DNA of 64,000 bases from NCBI GenBank assembly GCA_030263475.1, contig SZPC01000009.1:28962-92961 (forward strand), in the 5' to 3' direction. The notes beneath the pieces were generated by a model. The model was not told the DNA's origin. It was given only the letters and a program-made list of their open reading frames with translations, and did no database searches. This stretch comes from OLB4 sp002050165. GTDB taxonomy: Bacteria > Bacteroidota > Ignavibacteria > Tepidaquicellales > Tepidaquicellaceae. The position numbers and the translations under genes are program-made. Positions 36,087 through 46,600 of the stretch are shown piece after piece; position 1 is the stretch's first letter, and each line of letters begins with the position of its first letter.

Positions 36087-39000
36087 CTATTTGATTAAAA
36101 CCATTTTCTTTACCGCTGAAAAACTTCCGGCTGTCAGTTTGTAAAAGTAAACACCGGATGAGAGATTGTTTGCATTGAAACTTACTTTATATGTCCCGGC
36201 TTGTTGCGATTGGTTCATTAAGGTAGCAACGAGCCTTCCGGTTTGATCGTAAACATCAAGCTTCACATCCGCAGTTTCGGGAATTGTGAATTCAATAGTA
36301 GTAACCGGATTGAACGGATTTGGATAGTTCTGTCTCAATGAGTAATTACCCGGAATTTCAGTTACGGTTTCTGTCTTAATATCAGTAGGTGAGATGTTGG
36401 TGTTCTCAGGGTTTCCACCGAACATTCCCCAAAGGACCTGTGAATTCTGATTGGTGTTCGGCATTTCAAAGCTTTTAATAGTCTTATCGTAAGAAGCCGC
36501 AACTACGTCAAGTTTTCCGTTCCCGTCTATATCACCGATTGCGGGTGTTGAGATTAACCATGAATCGAATGGTGCCATTGCATACATTGTCGTAGTATCA
36601 ATGACGTAGCCGTTTTTATTAAATCCAACAATATAGCCTCCTTTAACCGGTACGATGAGGTCAAGTTGACCGTTACCTGAAATATCCGCCATTAGTAAAC
36701 TTCCGACAATGTCCTGCCCTATTGGTCGCTCCCAATTCGTTTGTAATGTTGATGCGTTAAGTGAATAAACTTTGCCTTCAAGCGATGCAGCAAGAATTTC
36801 AAGCGAACCGTTTTCATCTATATCAGCAACTACCGGAGTTGAGATGAATTCTTTTGCAATTTTCTTACTTGAGTTTATGGTGCCATCAGAGTTTATTCGG
36901 TAAATCGTACCATTGGATGTTGCGATAATAATTTGTATCTGGCCGTCAATTTTGGTGATTGTTGGTGAAGAGAATATTCCACCATCTAATTTTAAAGTCT
37001 GTGCGAAAGAGTTTCCGTTGTTTCTCATGAATACAACTGTGCTATCAACTGTCCCTGCAATGATTTCTTTGTTGCCGTCCCCGTTCAAATCGTAAACTGT
37101 TGGTGTCGGCATTATAATAATATTTCCGAACTGGTCAACAGTGTTTTGAATTCTCTTCGGGAAACCTGCTACCGGATTTCCATCTGTGTTATAGGCGTAA
37201 ATATTTCCGTCACCTGCGAATACTATTAATTGCTTAGTATTGTTTCCGAAAAGGTCAGCAAATACAGGTGATGATTTAATTGAATATGTGGTTGATTTCG
37301 GGAATCCGGTGTAATTTTGTCCGTTTTCATCAACGAGGTAAATTTCACCTGCATCATTCGCGAACGCAATGTAAACATTGTTAGAGGCGTCTTTATGGAT
37401 AGCCGCGGATGATTTAATCTCACCGTTTGTTGTAATCGGGAATCCGTTTAAGACATTACCGTCTGAGTTGTAAACATAAAACTTTTTATCAAGCGATCCG
37501 ATAAATGTTTCGAGTTTTCCGTTTCCATCTATATCGAACAATTTAGGGGAGGCAAAGAAACTTCCCGCTGTATTTACGAAATTATACATCGGCGAATATC
37601 CTGCAAGCTTCAGTGAATTGTCTTCCTGTTCAATAGCAAGCGGATTAATAATTCCATCAAGATCATTTCGCCTCATCCATACTTTGTTTGTGTCAGGGTA
37701 GTTATACCAATCCGGGTTTGTAATTCCCGAAGTTTGAACATAGGCGACTGAGTTCGGATAGCTGTTCCAGATTGCATTCTGTGATGTTTCCAGTGGCCAG
37801 AGCCAGTTATACGGTAGTTTGAAAGCAAGGTCAAGGTAATAATTATATAGTGGCGAACCTATACTTCCTGTATCGCTGACGGTTTGAGTATTTCCGATAG
37901 TTCCCATGACCGAGGCAATACCTATTAATTGCTCGTAACCAGTACCAGGCCTTGTAACGATTACCGGGTTGGAATGTTTGTTTACAAAATAATCTTCAAC
38001 TTTAAGGTTGTTTCCTTGTGGTTGAATAACCAATTCAGCTGTATAACCTTTAATTACCCCAATTTGTCTTGTGTCAGTATTTGCGGTCGGGCTGTATGGA
38101 TCATGACCCTGATAAGGAGGCAATGCTTCAATGGTTGACAAAAAAATTAACGCGGGCACATATTCCTGAAACGGTTCATTTACAAAAGTGTATTGTGGAA
38201 TTACTGCACCGTTTGAATCTCTTACAGTAAGGGAAGCTAAAGAATTTCCGGGGACTTTTATTACATGACCAAATGCGTGATCATATCTCGATCCACGTGC
38301 CAGAGCTTCGTAATTAATTGTAATTTTGTTTACAAAGCCTGTACCAGTCTGAAACTCGAGGTCTTCTTTAATTCCAATAACGAGGTCATTGTAATCCCAG
38401 TCGTTCCATCCGAGATTTTTGATATCTTCGTAAACTGCGATATAATCTTGTTTCTTATGAGCGACTGAACCACCTCCGGAGCCTGAGTTAATATCTTGAG
38501 CATATCCGAATACTTTTAAGTTACCGTAATTTCCGAGTAGCCAAGCAGAATTTTTGTACTCTGGAAAAGCTGCAGTCACAGTTAGTACAACTTCTACTTG
38601 TCCAAATTCACCGGAATGTAGATCGGGCAAATCCCATTTTATAACTTTACCGGAGGGATCAACTGTACCTCCGCCGGTTACTGAAACAACACTTGTGCCT
38701 TCCGGAATAGAATCATACAATTCCGTGTTATCGTATTTTTGCCAATCGAAGTTTGTGTATTGTATGATATATTTAATTGTACCTCCGACCTGTGGCATTT
38801 GACTTATACCGTTATCATACATTTCTAAAAAAAGGTATTTTGTTGATGCCCTGGCTTTAATGTTTTTCAGTTTCCATGTAATTGTGCTACCAAACGTGAA
38901 AGGGACATGAAAGACAGCGTATTGCCTACCCGGTAAGAATGTTGTAGGCTGATTGCGGTCTTCCGGAAACGGCATGAAATTATTGTCGCTTCCGACTGGA

Positions 39001-39173
39001 ATATTTTGCGGTGAAGCAAAGTTGTTGTTGTAACCGTATGTCGCAACGAACTGTCCACCACCGATTGAAGTAACATATTCCAGCATTGGCCTAATGTTCT
39101 GAGCGACTAACTCACTACCTGTATGAAAGGTAATCATGAGAGTTATTGCGAGTACTGTAAAAATGTTTTTCAT
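36087..39173 (-). CDS. Large secreted protein: LruC-like and FG-GAP/propeller regions with type IX sorting domain
   Basis: The 1028-residue protein has a signal peptide (MKNIFTVLAITLMITFH to about residue 25). Around 135-210 is a DUF11-like domain (YDSIPEGTSVVSVTGGG). About 240-420 holds a YNDLVIGIKEDLEF stretch as in LruC/DUF4842 domains. About 560-900 is a series of repeats with DIDGNGKLE, DLNGDGNKE, DISGNGQLD and GDIDGNGKLD, as in FG-GAP/VCBS calcium-binding propellers. The last 90 residues (NYPNPFNPVTTIEF, DQTGRLVATL, LSSGVYFYKL, VKKMVLIK) form a type IX sorting domain, so export through the outer membrane and cell-surface attachment are expected. It is probably single-gene with its own terminator. 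Ligand unknown. Confidence 0.85.
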   Translation of the reverse strand: MKNIFTVLAITLMITFHTGSELVAQNIRPMLEYVTSIGGGQFVATYGYNNNFASPQNIPVGSDNNFMPFPEDRNQPTTFLPGRQYAVFHVPFTFGSTITWKLKNIKARASTKYLFLEMYDNGISQMPQVGGTIKYIIQYTNFDWQKYDNTELYDSIPEGTSVVSVTGGGTVDPSGKVIKWDLPDLHSGEFGQVEVVLTVTAAFPEYKNSAWLLGNYGNLKVFGYAQDINSGSGGGSVAHKKQDYIAVYEDIKNLGWNDWDYNDLVIGIKEDLEFQTGTGFVNKITINYEALARGSRYDHAFGHVIKVPGNSLASLTVRDSNGAVIPQYTFVNEPFQEYVPALIFLSTIEALPPYQGHDPYSPTANTDTRQIGVIKGYTAELVIQPQGNNLKVEDYFVNKHSNPVIVTRPGTGYEQLIGIASVMGTIGNTQTVSDTGSIGSPLYNYYLDLAFKLPYNWLWPLETSQNAIWNSYPNSVAYVQTSGITNPDWYNYPDTNKVWMRRNDLDGIINPLAIEQEDNSLKLAGYSPMYNFVNTAGSFFASPKLFDIDGNGKLETFIGSLDKKFYVYNSDGNVLNGFPITTNGEIKSSAAIHKDASNNVYIAFANDAGEIYLVDENGQNYTGFPKSTTYSIKSSPVFADLFGNNTKQLIVFAGDGNIYAYNTDGNPVAGFPKRIQNTVDQFGNIIIMPTPTVYDLNGDGNKEIIAGTVDSTVVFMRNNGNSFAQTLKLDGGIFSSPTITKIDGQIQIIIATSNGTIYRINSDGTINSSKKIAKEFISTPVVADIDENGSLEILAASLEGKVYSLNASTLQTNWERPIGQDIVGSLLMADISGNGQLDLIVPVKGGYIVGFNKNGYVIDTTTMYAMAPFDSWLISTPAIGDIDGNGKLDVVAASYDKTIKSFEMPNTNQNSQVLWGMFGGNPENTNISPTDIKTETVTEIPGNYSLRQNYPNPFNPVTTIEFTIPETADVKLDVYDQTGRLVATLMNQSQQAGTYKVSFNANNLSSGVYFYKLTAGSFSAVKKMVLIK

Positions 39174-39246
39174 TTGGATTTTATTTTAATTAAACTTGTT
39201 TACGAATGCTATAACTTCACCTTCAATAAGTATGCCAAACCTAAAA

Positions 39247-40428
39247 ATGAACTTTCTTCTTACAGTGTTATACAAATCTACTACAGTGCTAAATCAAGTA
39301 CTAAAAGTCTTCTTTTGCTATTGTTTGATAACAATTTCACTTTTAAGTTGCGAATATCGGATTGACCAAACAAACCTCGCTAAAAATCCTGACTTAGCTG
39401 AAAATCGCAGTAAAGATACTAAGAATCAAGTCGAAAAGAAGTTTGTAACTATAATTGCTGCAGGTGATATTATGATGGGCACAACTTATCCATCGAGCTT
39501 ATTGCCACCGAATGATGGAAAGGAAATTTTGGATAGTGTTAAATCTTACTTAAGAGGAGGTGATATAGTAATCGGAAATCTCGAAGGTCCTTTGCTCGAT
39601 AAGGGGGGGCATCCAAAACGTTGCATTGATAAATTTGGTAACCTGAGTCGTAATTGCCATTCATTTAGGGTACCAGAAAGGTACGGTGCATATTTGAAGA
39701 ATGCAGGGTTCAATTATATGTGTCTTGCTAATAATCACGCAAATGATATGGGGACTCCGGGAAAGAAATCAACGATGCGGGTCCTTGATTCACTCGGGTT
39801 CAAGTACAGTGGGTTATTGACTAATCCGATTGCTATTATTGAGAAAGAAGAACTTAAAATAGGTGTAGCAGCATTTTCACCAAATAATGGTACAGTAAGT
39901 ATTAATGATCATCGGAATGCAAAAAAGATTGTTTCAGAACTTAAAAAAAGTTGTAATATTGTAATTGTAACATTTCACGGTGGTGGTGAAGGGACAAGTT
40001 TTCAGAATGTAAAGGATAGGCAGGAGTATTATTTAAATGAAAACCGCGGAAATGTTTACAGGTTTTCGCGGGATGTAATTGATGCGGGAGCTGATCTGGT
40101 GATTGGTCACGGTCCTCACGTTACGCGAAGTTTAGATTATTACAAAGGGAAATTAATTGCTTACAGCCTTGGAAATTTTTGTACGTATGGAAAGTTTGGA
40201 CTTGGTGGTGAATTCGGAATTGCCCCGATTTTACAGGTAAAATTGACTTCGTCCGGAGAGTTTGTATCAGGAAATATTGTGCCGATTAAACAAATAAACA
40301 GAGGTTTTCCGGTTCCCGATGATAAAAAAAGAGCAATCAAAACGCTACAGAGGTTGCTTAAACAGGATTTCCCTGAAAGTAATTTAGTGATAAGAGATAA
40401 TGGCGAACTAACTGTTACTGCTCAATGA
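39247..40428 (+). CDS. CapA-family metallophosphatase-like lipoprotein
   Basis: CapA is named for poly-gamma-glutamate capsule synthesis, but many members have other or unknown roles. The 393-residue product has the calcineurin-like metal motifs IAAGDIMMG, GDIVIGNLEGPL, CLANNHANDMG, FHGG and VIGHGPHV. A hydrophobic N-terminus ends in SLLSC, a lipobox, predicting a lipid-anchored periplasmic or surface protein. The open frame reaches 39196; the ATG at 39247 (or 39232) gives the best signal peptide. No capB or capC is near. Its last 14 bases overlap the convergent DCC gene. Confidence 0.82.
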   Translation: MNFLLTVLYKSTTVLNQVLKVFFCYCLITISLLSCEYRIDQTNLAKNPDLAENRSKDTKNQVEKKFVTIIAAGDIMMGTTYPSSLLPPNDGKEILDSVKSYLRGGDIVIGNLEGPLLDKGGHPKRCIDKFGNLSRNCHSFRVPERYGAYLKNAGFNYMCLANNHANDMGTPGKKSTMRVLDSLGFKYSGLLTNPIAIIEKEELKIGVAAFSPNNGTVSINDHRNAKKIVSELKKSCNIVIVTFHGGGEGTSFQNVKDRQEYYLNENRGNVYRFSRDVIDAGADLVIGHGPHVTRSLDYYKGKLIAYSLGNFCTYGKFGLGGEFGIAPILQVKLTSSGEFVSGNIVPIKQINRGFPVPDDKKRAIKTLQRLLKQDFPESNLVIRDNGELTVTAQ

Positions 40429-40819
40429 ATTTAGCTTTCAACTCAGGTGTTGGAATCCGGCACGTTTCAGTTTTCCCGAACCATTTGTACCGTTTCTTCG
40501 CAATTAAATTGTAAATAAAATCCCGGATGAATTTCGGTACAACAATAAATACATATAAAATCGTCCAGAGCCCGGATAAATGTTTTGCAACACGCAGAGC
40601 TGCCGTTGACCTCATATACAATTTACCTTTTTCGAGAAGTAGGAATGAATCATATTCTCCTTCTGGTAAACTAAATTGTTTTATTACTGTGCGACCTTTT
40701 TCTGATTGAAGCGAAGCAAACCTGAACACATCTTTTTTATCCCTATCAATGATGAAATTTACCGATGAATTGCAGAGGTTGCAAACTCCATCAAACAAAA
40801 TTAATTTCTTCTCATTCAT
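40415..40819 (-). CDS. DCC-family (DUF393) thiol-disulfide oxidoreductase-like protein
   Basis: The 134-residue protein opens with LILFDGVCNLCNSSVNFI, the DxxCxxC signature, and continues with RFASLQSEKG and MRSTAALRVAKHL, as in the YuxK/DUF393 family. The hydrophobic centre (LSGLWTILYVFIVVPKFI) is usual. A redox role is presumed from the fold, not shown. The ATG at 40819 overlaps the stop of the addB-like gene by 4 bases, which decides the start over an ATG three codons upstream. It converges on capA with a 14-base overlap. Confidence 0.88.
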   Translation of the reverse strand: MNEKKLILFDGVCNLCNSSVNFIIDRDKKDVFRFASLQSEKGRTVIKQFSLPEGEYDSFLLLEKGKLYMRSTAALRVAKHLSGLWTILYVFIVVPKFIRDFIYNLIAKKRYKWFGKTETCRIPTPELKAKFIEQ

Positions 40820-43638
40820 CTTCCGCAAATTGATTTATAAGGGCAATAATTGCATCTTTTAACGTCATCCGTTTGTTTAAACGAATTTTTAAGATTAAAA
40901 ATTTCACTAATAAGGTTAATCAAATTATCTTCAAATTTTCGCAGTTTATCTTCCTCTAAATTTTCAGAAATTACGTCTAAAGTTATTTCTTTTTTGCTTT
41001 TTAAACTCAAAAGTGTAACCTTAAACTTTTCAGTTCCTGTGGATTTTCTATATATATACGAGTAAATATAAGTTTGTAGAATTTCTTTATATTTCGGGTC
41101 AGAAAAATATGTGGAAATTTTTTCTAAGGATATTTCCTTATCTCCTGATTCTGAGAAGTCAACTTTACCAGTTTTGTAATCAACAATTCGCGTGATACCA
41201 TCTTTTAGATCTATTCTGTCAATTTTCCCCCCAATGAAGATTTCTCCGTTATCAACTTTAACCGGTGTTTTATAAACTTCCTTTGAATTTTCAAGCTGTA
41301 ATATCTTAAACGGAGCGTATTTTTTGTCCGCTTCCAACAGGCGATTAACCAATCCCTGAATAATTTTCTTAGTTATTAAGCTGTAACCCGTATCGCTATC
41401 TTTTATGTAAAATGGTTCATTGCTCATTACTGCCTCAGTCATTGAATTACTTTCCGCTCTGAGTTTATTTATAATTTCACAATCTACATCCGCATTGATG
41501 TAGTCACTATAAAGTTGGTTCATAACCTCATGCAGGATATTACCGATAGTTTTAGCGTCAATTTCTTCATTAAATTTTTCCAACTCAAACAATTCGAGAA
41601 TATTCGACAAATAAAATTTCAATGAACAGTTCACAAAATTATTGATTGCGGACGGTGAGAGAAGTTTTTCACCAGAGTAATATTTTTTAAACATTTCCGG
41701 ATATTTCTTGACTTCAATAACAGTCTCACCGGATTCACCTTCCGGGCTATCGATTGTGAAATATTCTAATTCGATTTGATTATTTAATTTGGGCAATTCA
41801 ATTTTAAGTTGTGTCATATAGCGCGATACTTCACCGTCACCTTCATTGGTTGTGTCAGCTAAATAAATGAGATGAATATTTTTTGCATCTTTTATAAGGT
41901 TGTAAAAATAATTTGCTGAAGAGTTATGCAAATCTTCAAATGTGTTTATACCGAATGATTTCTTTAGATTGAAAGGTATAAATGACTCAATAAACTTTCC
42001 CCCGGGCAAAATTTTCTCATTGAACGAAAGCACAAGCACATTTTCAAAACTCAGATTACGTGTCTCAAGCAAACCGAGTATTTGAAGTCCTTCAAGCGGT
42101 TCGCCCTTTAGCGGTAGCCTGTATTCACGGATTACATCCATATATAGTTTCCAAAAAGTCTCAAGATCTAACTCAGTTTCGTATTCAGTTAATATGCCCT
42201 TAAGATTTCTTAGGAATTGGAGATAGGTGTTTATGAACTCAGTTTCAAATTTATAAAATGTTGAATAGCTCGCATCGAGAATGCCCAGAATAATTGATTC
42301 GATATTGTTGAAAATATCCGAAACGCTTTCCACAGGTTTAAAAATATCTTTAACGATGTTATTAACTTTCACGCTCGCCGGAATGAGGTCTTTGTTGATA
42401 TATGTAATTCGTTGTTTCGTAATATTGCTTTTAAAATCAAATAAAATTTTAAAACTTTCGTTTTCGTCCCGATAAAGGGGGAAGATAATATTGGAAAAAA
42501 GTACTCTGAATACATCCTTGAAATAAAAGCTATCACCTGATGAATCCGTCCTTTTATCCGAGTGCAACTTGATGTATGCTTTAATTAAAGAGTGAAAAGA
42601 ATTGTATCTCAACGGATAGCCCATCGAAACGTTGACCGACTTTACATCTTCGGGAATTGAATTTAAAATAGGGGAAAGCATTGAATCCGTCGGCAATACG
42701 ATAGCGGTATTTACTCCAGGATTTTCAATTGAATTTAAGATATTGGTAATAACTTTCGTCTGAGCAATCTTTAAACCTGTAGAGTAAATAGAGATTTTCT
42801 TTGTGTTAGAGAAATTATTACTAATCCATTTCAAATCCTTATCTCCGAAAGTTTTAAAATTTTTCCTTAAATGGCTCCCCGCTTCATGATCAGGAATATC
42901 GTTTATATAATACTGGTCTGCATTCCAGAGAATCTGCGCATCATTTCGGTCTTTCAGAGTTTGCATAATTAGTTTTTCGCTCTTGGTAATATAGTTGAAT
43001 CCTGCAAAGTAAATTTTATCATGTCCGATTGAAAATTTATCCTTTAGTACGATGGATGAAGCTTCCCTGAAAATCAAACCTTGGTAAGCAGTTTTCTTTT
43101 CGCGCAACACCTTGGTGAACTCAGTGTATATTCCATAGAGTTTCTTCCACAGCTCGATAAACGATGTCTTGTGATTTGTTTTCTTCTGTTTTGAAAAAGT
43201 CTCCCAGAATGCCTGATAACTTTCGTAGTCATCAAGGTTGGTTTTGAATTCCTCATCTATTTCCTTGTAGGCCTTGATTATTCTGAAAAGTTCTTTGGCA
43301 TTAACCAAATTCTTGTCAATGTCGTCAAAATCTTTCAGGATTACTGCGCCCCAGTTATAAAAATTATCAAACGTTTCATTTCCAAAGAAATTTTTATAAA
43401 CTTTAAACAACTCAAATATTAGTCTCAATCGATCAGCCGGAACGATATTAGCAATTTTTGATGCAAACTCTTCGATGCTGAAAACTTCCGGTGAAAAAAA
43501 AGCTTTGTCTGAAAGTTTTGAGAGTTCCTGCTTGAAGAAAAGTCCCGCCCTTATAGATGGAAAAACGACAGCAACTTTTTCAAGCCCCTCCGGATTTTGC
43601 TCGTAAACAAGTTTTGCAACCTCACCTAAAAATTTCAA
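40816..43638 (-). CDS. AddB-like PD-(D/E)XK nuclease/inactive-helicase subunit
   Basis: The 940-residue product is the likely partner of the upstream helicase-nuclease. Its C-terminal part has a RecB-type nuclease: LLSPSAINNFVNCSLKFYL, GGKIDRIDLKDG, IVDYKTG and LQTYIYSY. The last residues contain Cys-x2-Cys-x5-Cys (CNYCPYKSIC), and a further cysteine lies in FVNCSLKFY, matching the [4Fe-4S]-stabilised nuclease of AddB. The N-terminal part has helicase-like folds without a good Walker A. The start is TTG at 43638, overlapping the stop of the upstream gene by 4 bases. With that gene it would process double-strand ends for recombination. The exact name (AddB or Bacteroidota-specific variant) is uncertain. 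Confidence 0.82.
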   Translation of the reverse strand: MKFLGEVAKLVYEQNPEGLEKVAVVFPSIRAGLFFKQELSKLSDKAFFSPEVFSIEEFASKIANIVPADRLRLIFELFKVYKNFFGNETFDNFYNWGAVILKDFDDIDKNLVNAKELFRIIKAYKEIDEEFKTNLDDYESYQAFWETFSKQKKTNHKTSFIELWKKLYGIYTEFTKVLREKKTAYQGLIFREASSIVLKDKFSIGHDKIYFAGFNYITKSEKLIMQTLKDRNDAQILWNADQYYINDIPDHEAGSHLRKNFKTFGDKDLKWISNNFSNTKKISIYSTGLKIAQTKVITNILNSIENPGVNTAIVLPTDSMLSPILNSIPEDVKSVNVSMGYPLRYNSFHSLIKAYIKLHSDKRTDSSGDSFYFKDVFRVLFSNIIFPLYRDENESFKILFDFKSNITKQRITYINKDLIPASVKVNNIVKDIFKPVESVSDIFNNIESIILGILDASYSTFYKFETEFINTYLQFLRNLKGILTEYETELDLETFWKLYMDVIREYRLPLKGEPLEGLQILGLLETRNLSFENVLVLSFNEKILPGGKFIESFIPFNLKKSFGINTFEDLHNSSANYFYNLIKDAKNIHLIYLADTTNEGDGEVSRYMTQLKIELPKLNNQIELEYFTIDSPEGESGETVIEVKKYPEMFKKYYSGEKLLSPSAINNFVNCSLKFYLSNILELFELEKFNEEIDAKTIGNILHEVMNQLYSDYINADVDCEIINKLRAESNSMTEAVMSNEPFYIKDSDTGYSLITKKIIQGLVNRLLEADKKYAPFKILQLENSKEVYKTPVKVDNGEIFIGGKIDRIDLKDGITRIVDYKTGKVDFSESGDKEISLEKISTYFSDPKYKEILQTYIYSYIYRKSTGTEKFKVTLLSLKSKKEITLDVISENLEEDKLRKFEDNLINLISEIFNLKNSFKQTDDVKRCNYCPYKSICGR

Positions 43639-46600
43639 TTCAAGACCTCCACTTTTTTCAATGATGTATATAAAATGATTTTGGTATTGACGTCCGTCCC
43701 GAAAATCTGTGCAATGTGATTAGCGTAGTCTGTTAGTTGTTTAAAGTGTGACTCGTGTTCTGAACCTGTTTTGAAATCAATGACACTGATTTCATCATTA
43801 AGTTTCAGAACCCTGTCTGGACGCAATATTTTACCGGTTGGAGTAATTATTTCTTTTTCATTTATGACTTGAGCGCCTTTTGGAAATACCTTTTCAATAC
43901 CAGGGATCAAAAAAATCTCTTCAAGATATTCGCGCAAATATTCAAAATTGTCATTCGAAATTTTGCCGGCATTCAAAAAGGAGGTTAAAGCATTTTCAAC
44001 GTCACCTTTATCGTTAATCATTGATAGAAGTTCGTGTATTAAGTTTCCATACAATCGTTTATCGGATTTGACATCTGTTGCAGTACTGTAAAGTGTTTTA
44101 ATCTTTAATTTTGATTGCCAATTTGCTTTGTTAAGGTTTTCAGCTTTTATGTTCTTGCGGGGTGAACTATCTTCAGTGTTGACCTGATAATTTTTTAGTT
44201 CACTGGATTCGCACTGAAAATTTTTGTCAAGTTTATATTTGTTTTTTTCAGTAAGCAGTATCCTGATTAAATCAATTGCATTTTTAATTTCTTCCGGCTG
44301 ACTTAGTCCCCCATTCTTATCGAAGAAATTTTTATCATAATTCCCGTATATAAAAAGAGCATGTTCAGGCCTTGTAAACGATACATATGTAAGGTTTACC
44401 CGGTCAAGATACTGCGACGCTATTTCTTTATTATATGAATTTTTGAACAAAGAACCTTCGACTTTTTTAACAGGCTTTATCGGAAACTTCCCGAACCCGG
44501 TAAATTGTTCTTCACCAGAATCCACCTCAAGCCAAACGTAATTATCATTATTGAAACCTAATTTCCAATTGGTGTAAGGAATCATCACTATCTCTCGTTC
44601 CAGGCCTTTCGATGAATGAATTGTCATGATTTCAATTGAATCAGAATCTGAGTCGTGAGCAATTGATATTTTGTTTGAATTTTCATCCCACCATTCGATG
44701 AAAGATTCGAGGTTTTTTTCATCGTCAACAGAAAATTTAAATACTGTGTCGAGAAATTTTATTGCGTAGTTATCGAACTTAATAGATTCATTATAAAAGC
44801 GAAGCAAATGTTCTGTCAATTCAAAAACCGGTAGATTCGAGAGATATCCGATATTAGGTTTTAGTCGTGAATATAGATAATCATGGGCAATATCTTTTAG
44901 TGATTGTTTTTTTAAAAGAACATTAATGTCTTTATCTTCACATTTACAAATAAATTGTAATACCTGAAACAGAGCTATCGTATCGTTCCGGTCTTTAAGG
45001 AATCGCATTAACGCGACAATAAACCGGACTGATTCGGAAGTTGTGATAAGACTTGAAGACGGTGAAATAACCTTAAAATTATTTTCTGATAGAAACGAGG
45101 CAAGCTCAGCGCACTGCGAATTTTTTTCTACGAGAATTAAAATATTATTTGGTTTGTAGCCGACATCAAAAATTCTTCTTATGTCATAAAGAAGTTCATC
45201 ATGCAGAGCGTTGTTTGATTGATTTAAATTGTCCGAGCTTGTGGACTTTCCAAAGAACTTTATTTTGACGTATCCGCCTTCGTTATCTTTTGTATTTTTA
45301 AACTCATGGTTATCGTATGCGTCCGGAATTTTTTCTAACTCAGGTTTTTCGTGTTGAGGCTGATTCTGAGCGTGAACTCTAATTGCCTCAAACAATGTAT
45401 TGTTGAAGTCAACAATTTCCCTTAAACTGCGCCTGCTTTCTTTAAGCGTTACATTTGTAACATCTTTAAACTTATCTCCGATATGAATGAATTGATCAGG
45501 AAATGCATCTCTGAATTTATAAATTGACTGTTTCACGTCACCGACAATTACAACCTGTCCGTCTTCAGCAATGGAGTTTTTCAGTAACGGCATTAGGTTC
45601 AACCATTGTAATTCTGATGTATCCTGAGCTTCATCAATCAAAAAATATTTGTACCTGTTTCCTGAAATCTCGTAAATGAATGGTGCATCGTTCATCTCTG
45701 TCAATGGTTTTAGTAAACGGTAAACATCTGAAATCAGTACGATATTGTTTACATCACGATATTCTATTAGGGTTTCAATTATGTAATCGAGAATAACGTA
45801 AAGATTGAAATCAGTCAGTAATATTTTCGATGTGTTATATTTTGAAATATTTTGATTGTAATATTCCAATAACTCTTTTATGTTTTCGCCGGTTTTCCCA
45901 TTAAATGCCTCAATCATGGCTAGGTTTGGTTTAACTTTAATAGAAACCCATGATTCTACATTTTCGGAGTATTGTTTTAATTTTTTCACATTGTCAACTT
46001 CAACATCGCCACCATCTTTACTCAAATCCGATAGGTATTTCATCAGACTGGTTTTGCTTTGCCCTTTAAAATCATCCACCGATAATCCACGAGTTACTAA
46101 ATCTGTGTGTGCATCTTTCGCCAGTGTACTAATTCTCTTTTCAAATTTATTAATAAAGTTTTTAATATTTTCTTTGTAGAAATTCCGGATTTCATTTTTG
46201 TTATTCGTATGCCTAATGGTTTTATAAAACTCATCCAGAAAAATTAGATTTGCTAATTCCAATAATCTCCTGTCAAAATTCCAACTGTTTCCACTCTCAA
46301 CCTTATTATTTACAAATTCCATTAGCATTTCTGTTAAAAAATCATTTTCGTGTATTCCGTTAAAAGTTTGTGGAATAATCTCACGCAATACTTTGTCATG
46401 ATTGAGTTCAAGTTCGAAGCCGGGTTTCAGTTTGAGTTCCTTTGTGAAGGATTTCAAAATATTTATGAAAAACTCATCTATAGTTGACACTGAAAAGTTT
46501 GAATAATTGTGTAAGATTTTATTGAGCAGTAAAGTAGCCCTTTCACTTATCCGGTCTATCTTAATTTCCTTTTCGATTGCTTCGCGAATATTTTTTGCGG

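Noticed and set aside
36050..36094. A 15-codon plus-strand frame preceded by AAGGGG
   Set aside because: It overlaps the end of the large secreted-protein gene and is too short to judge; the GGGG match looks accidental.
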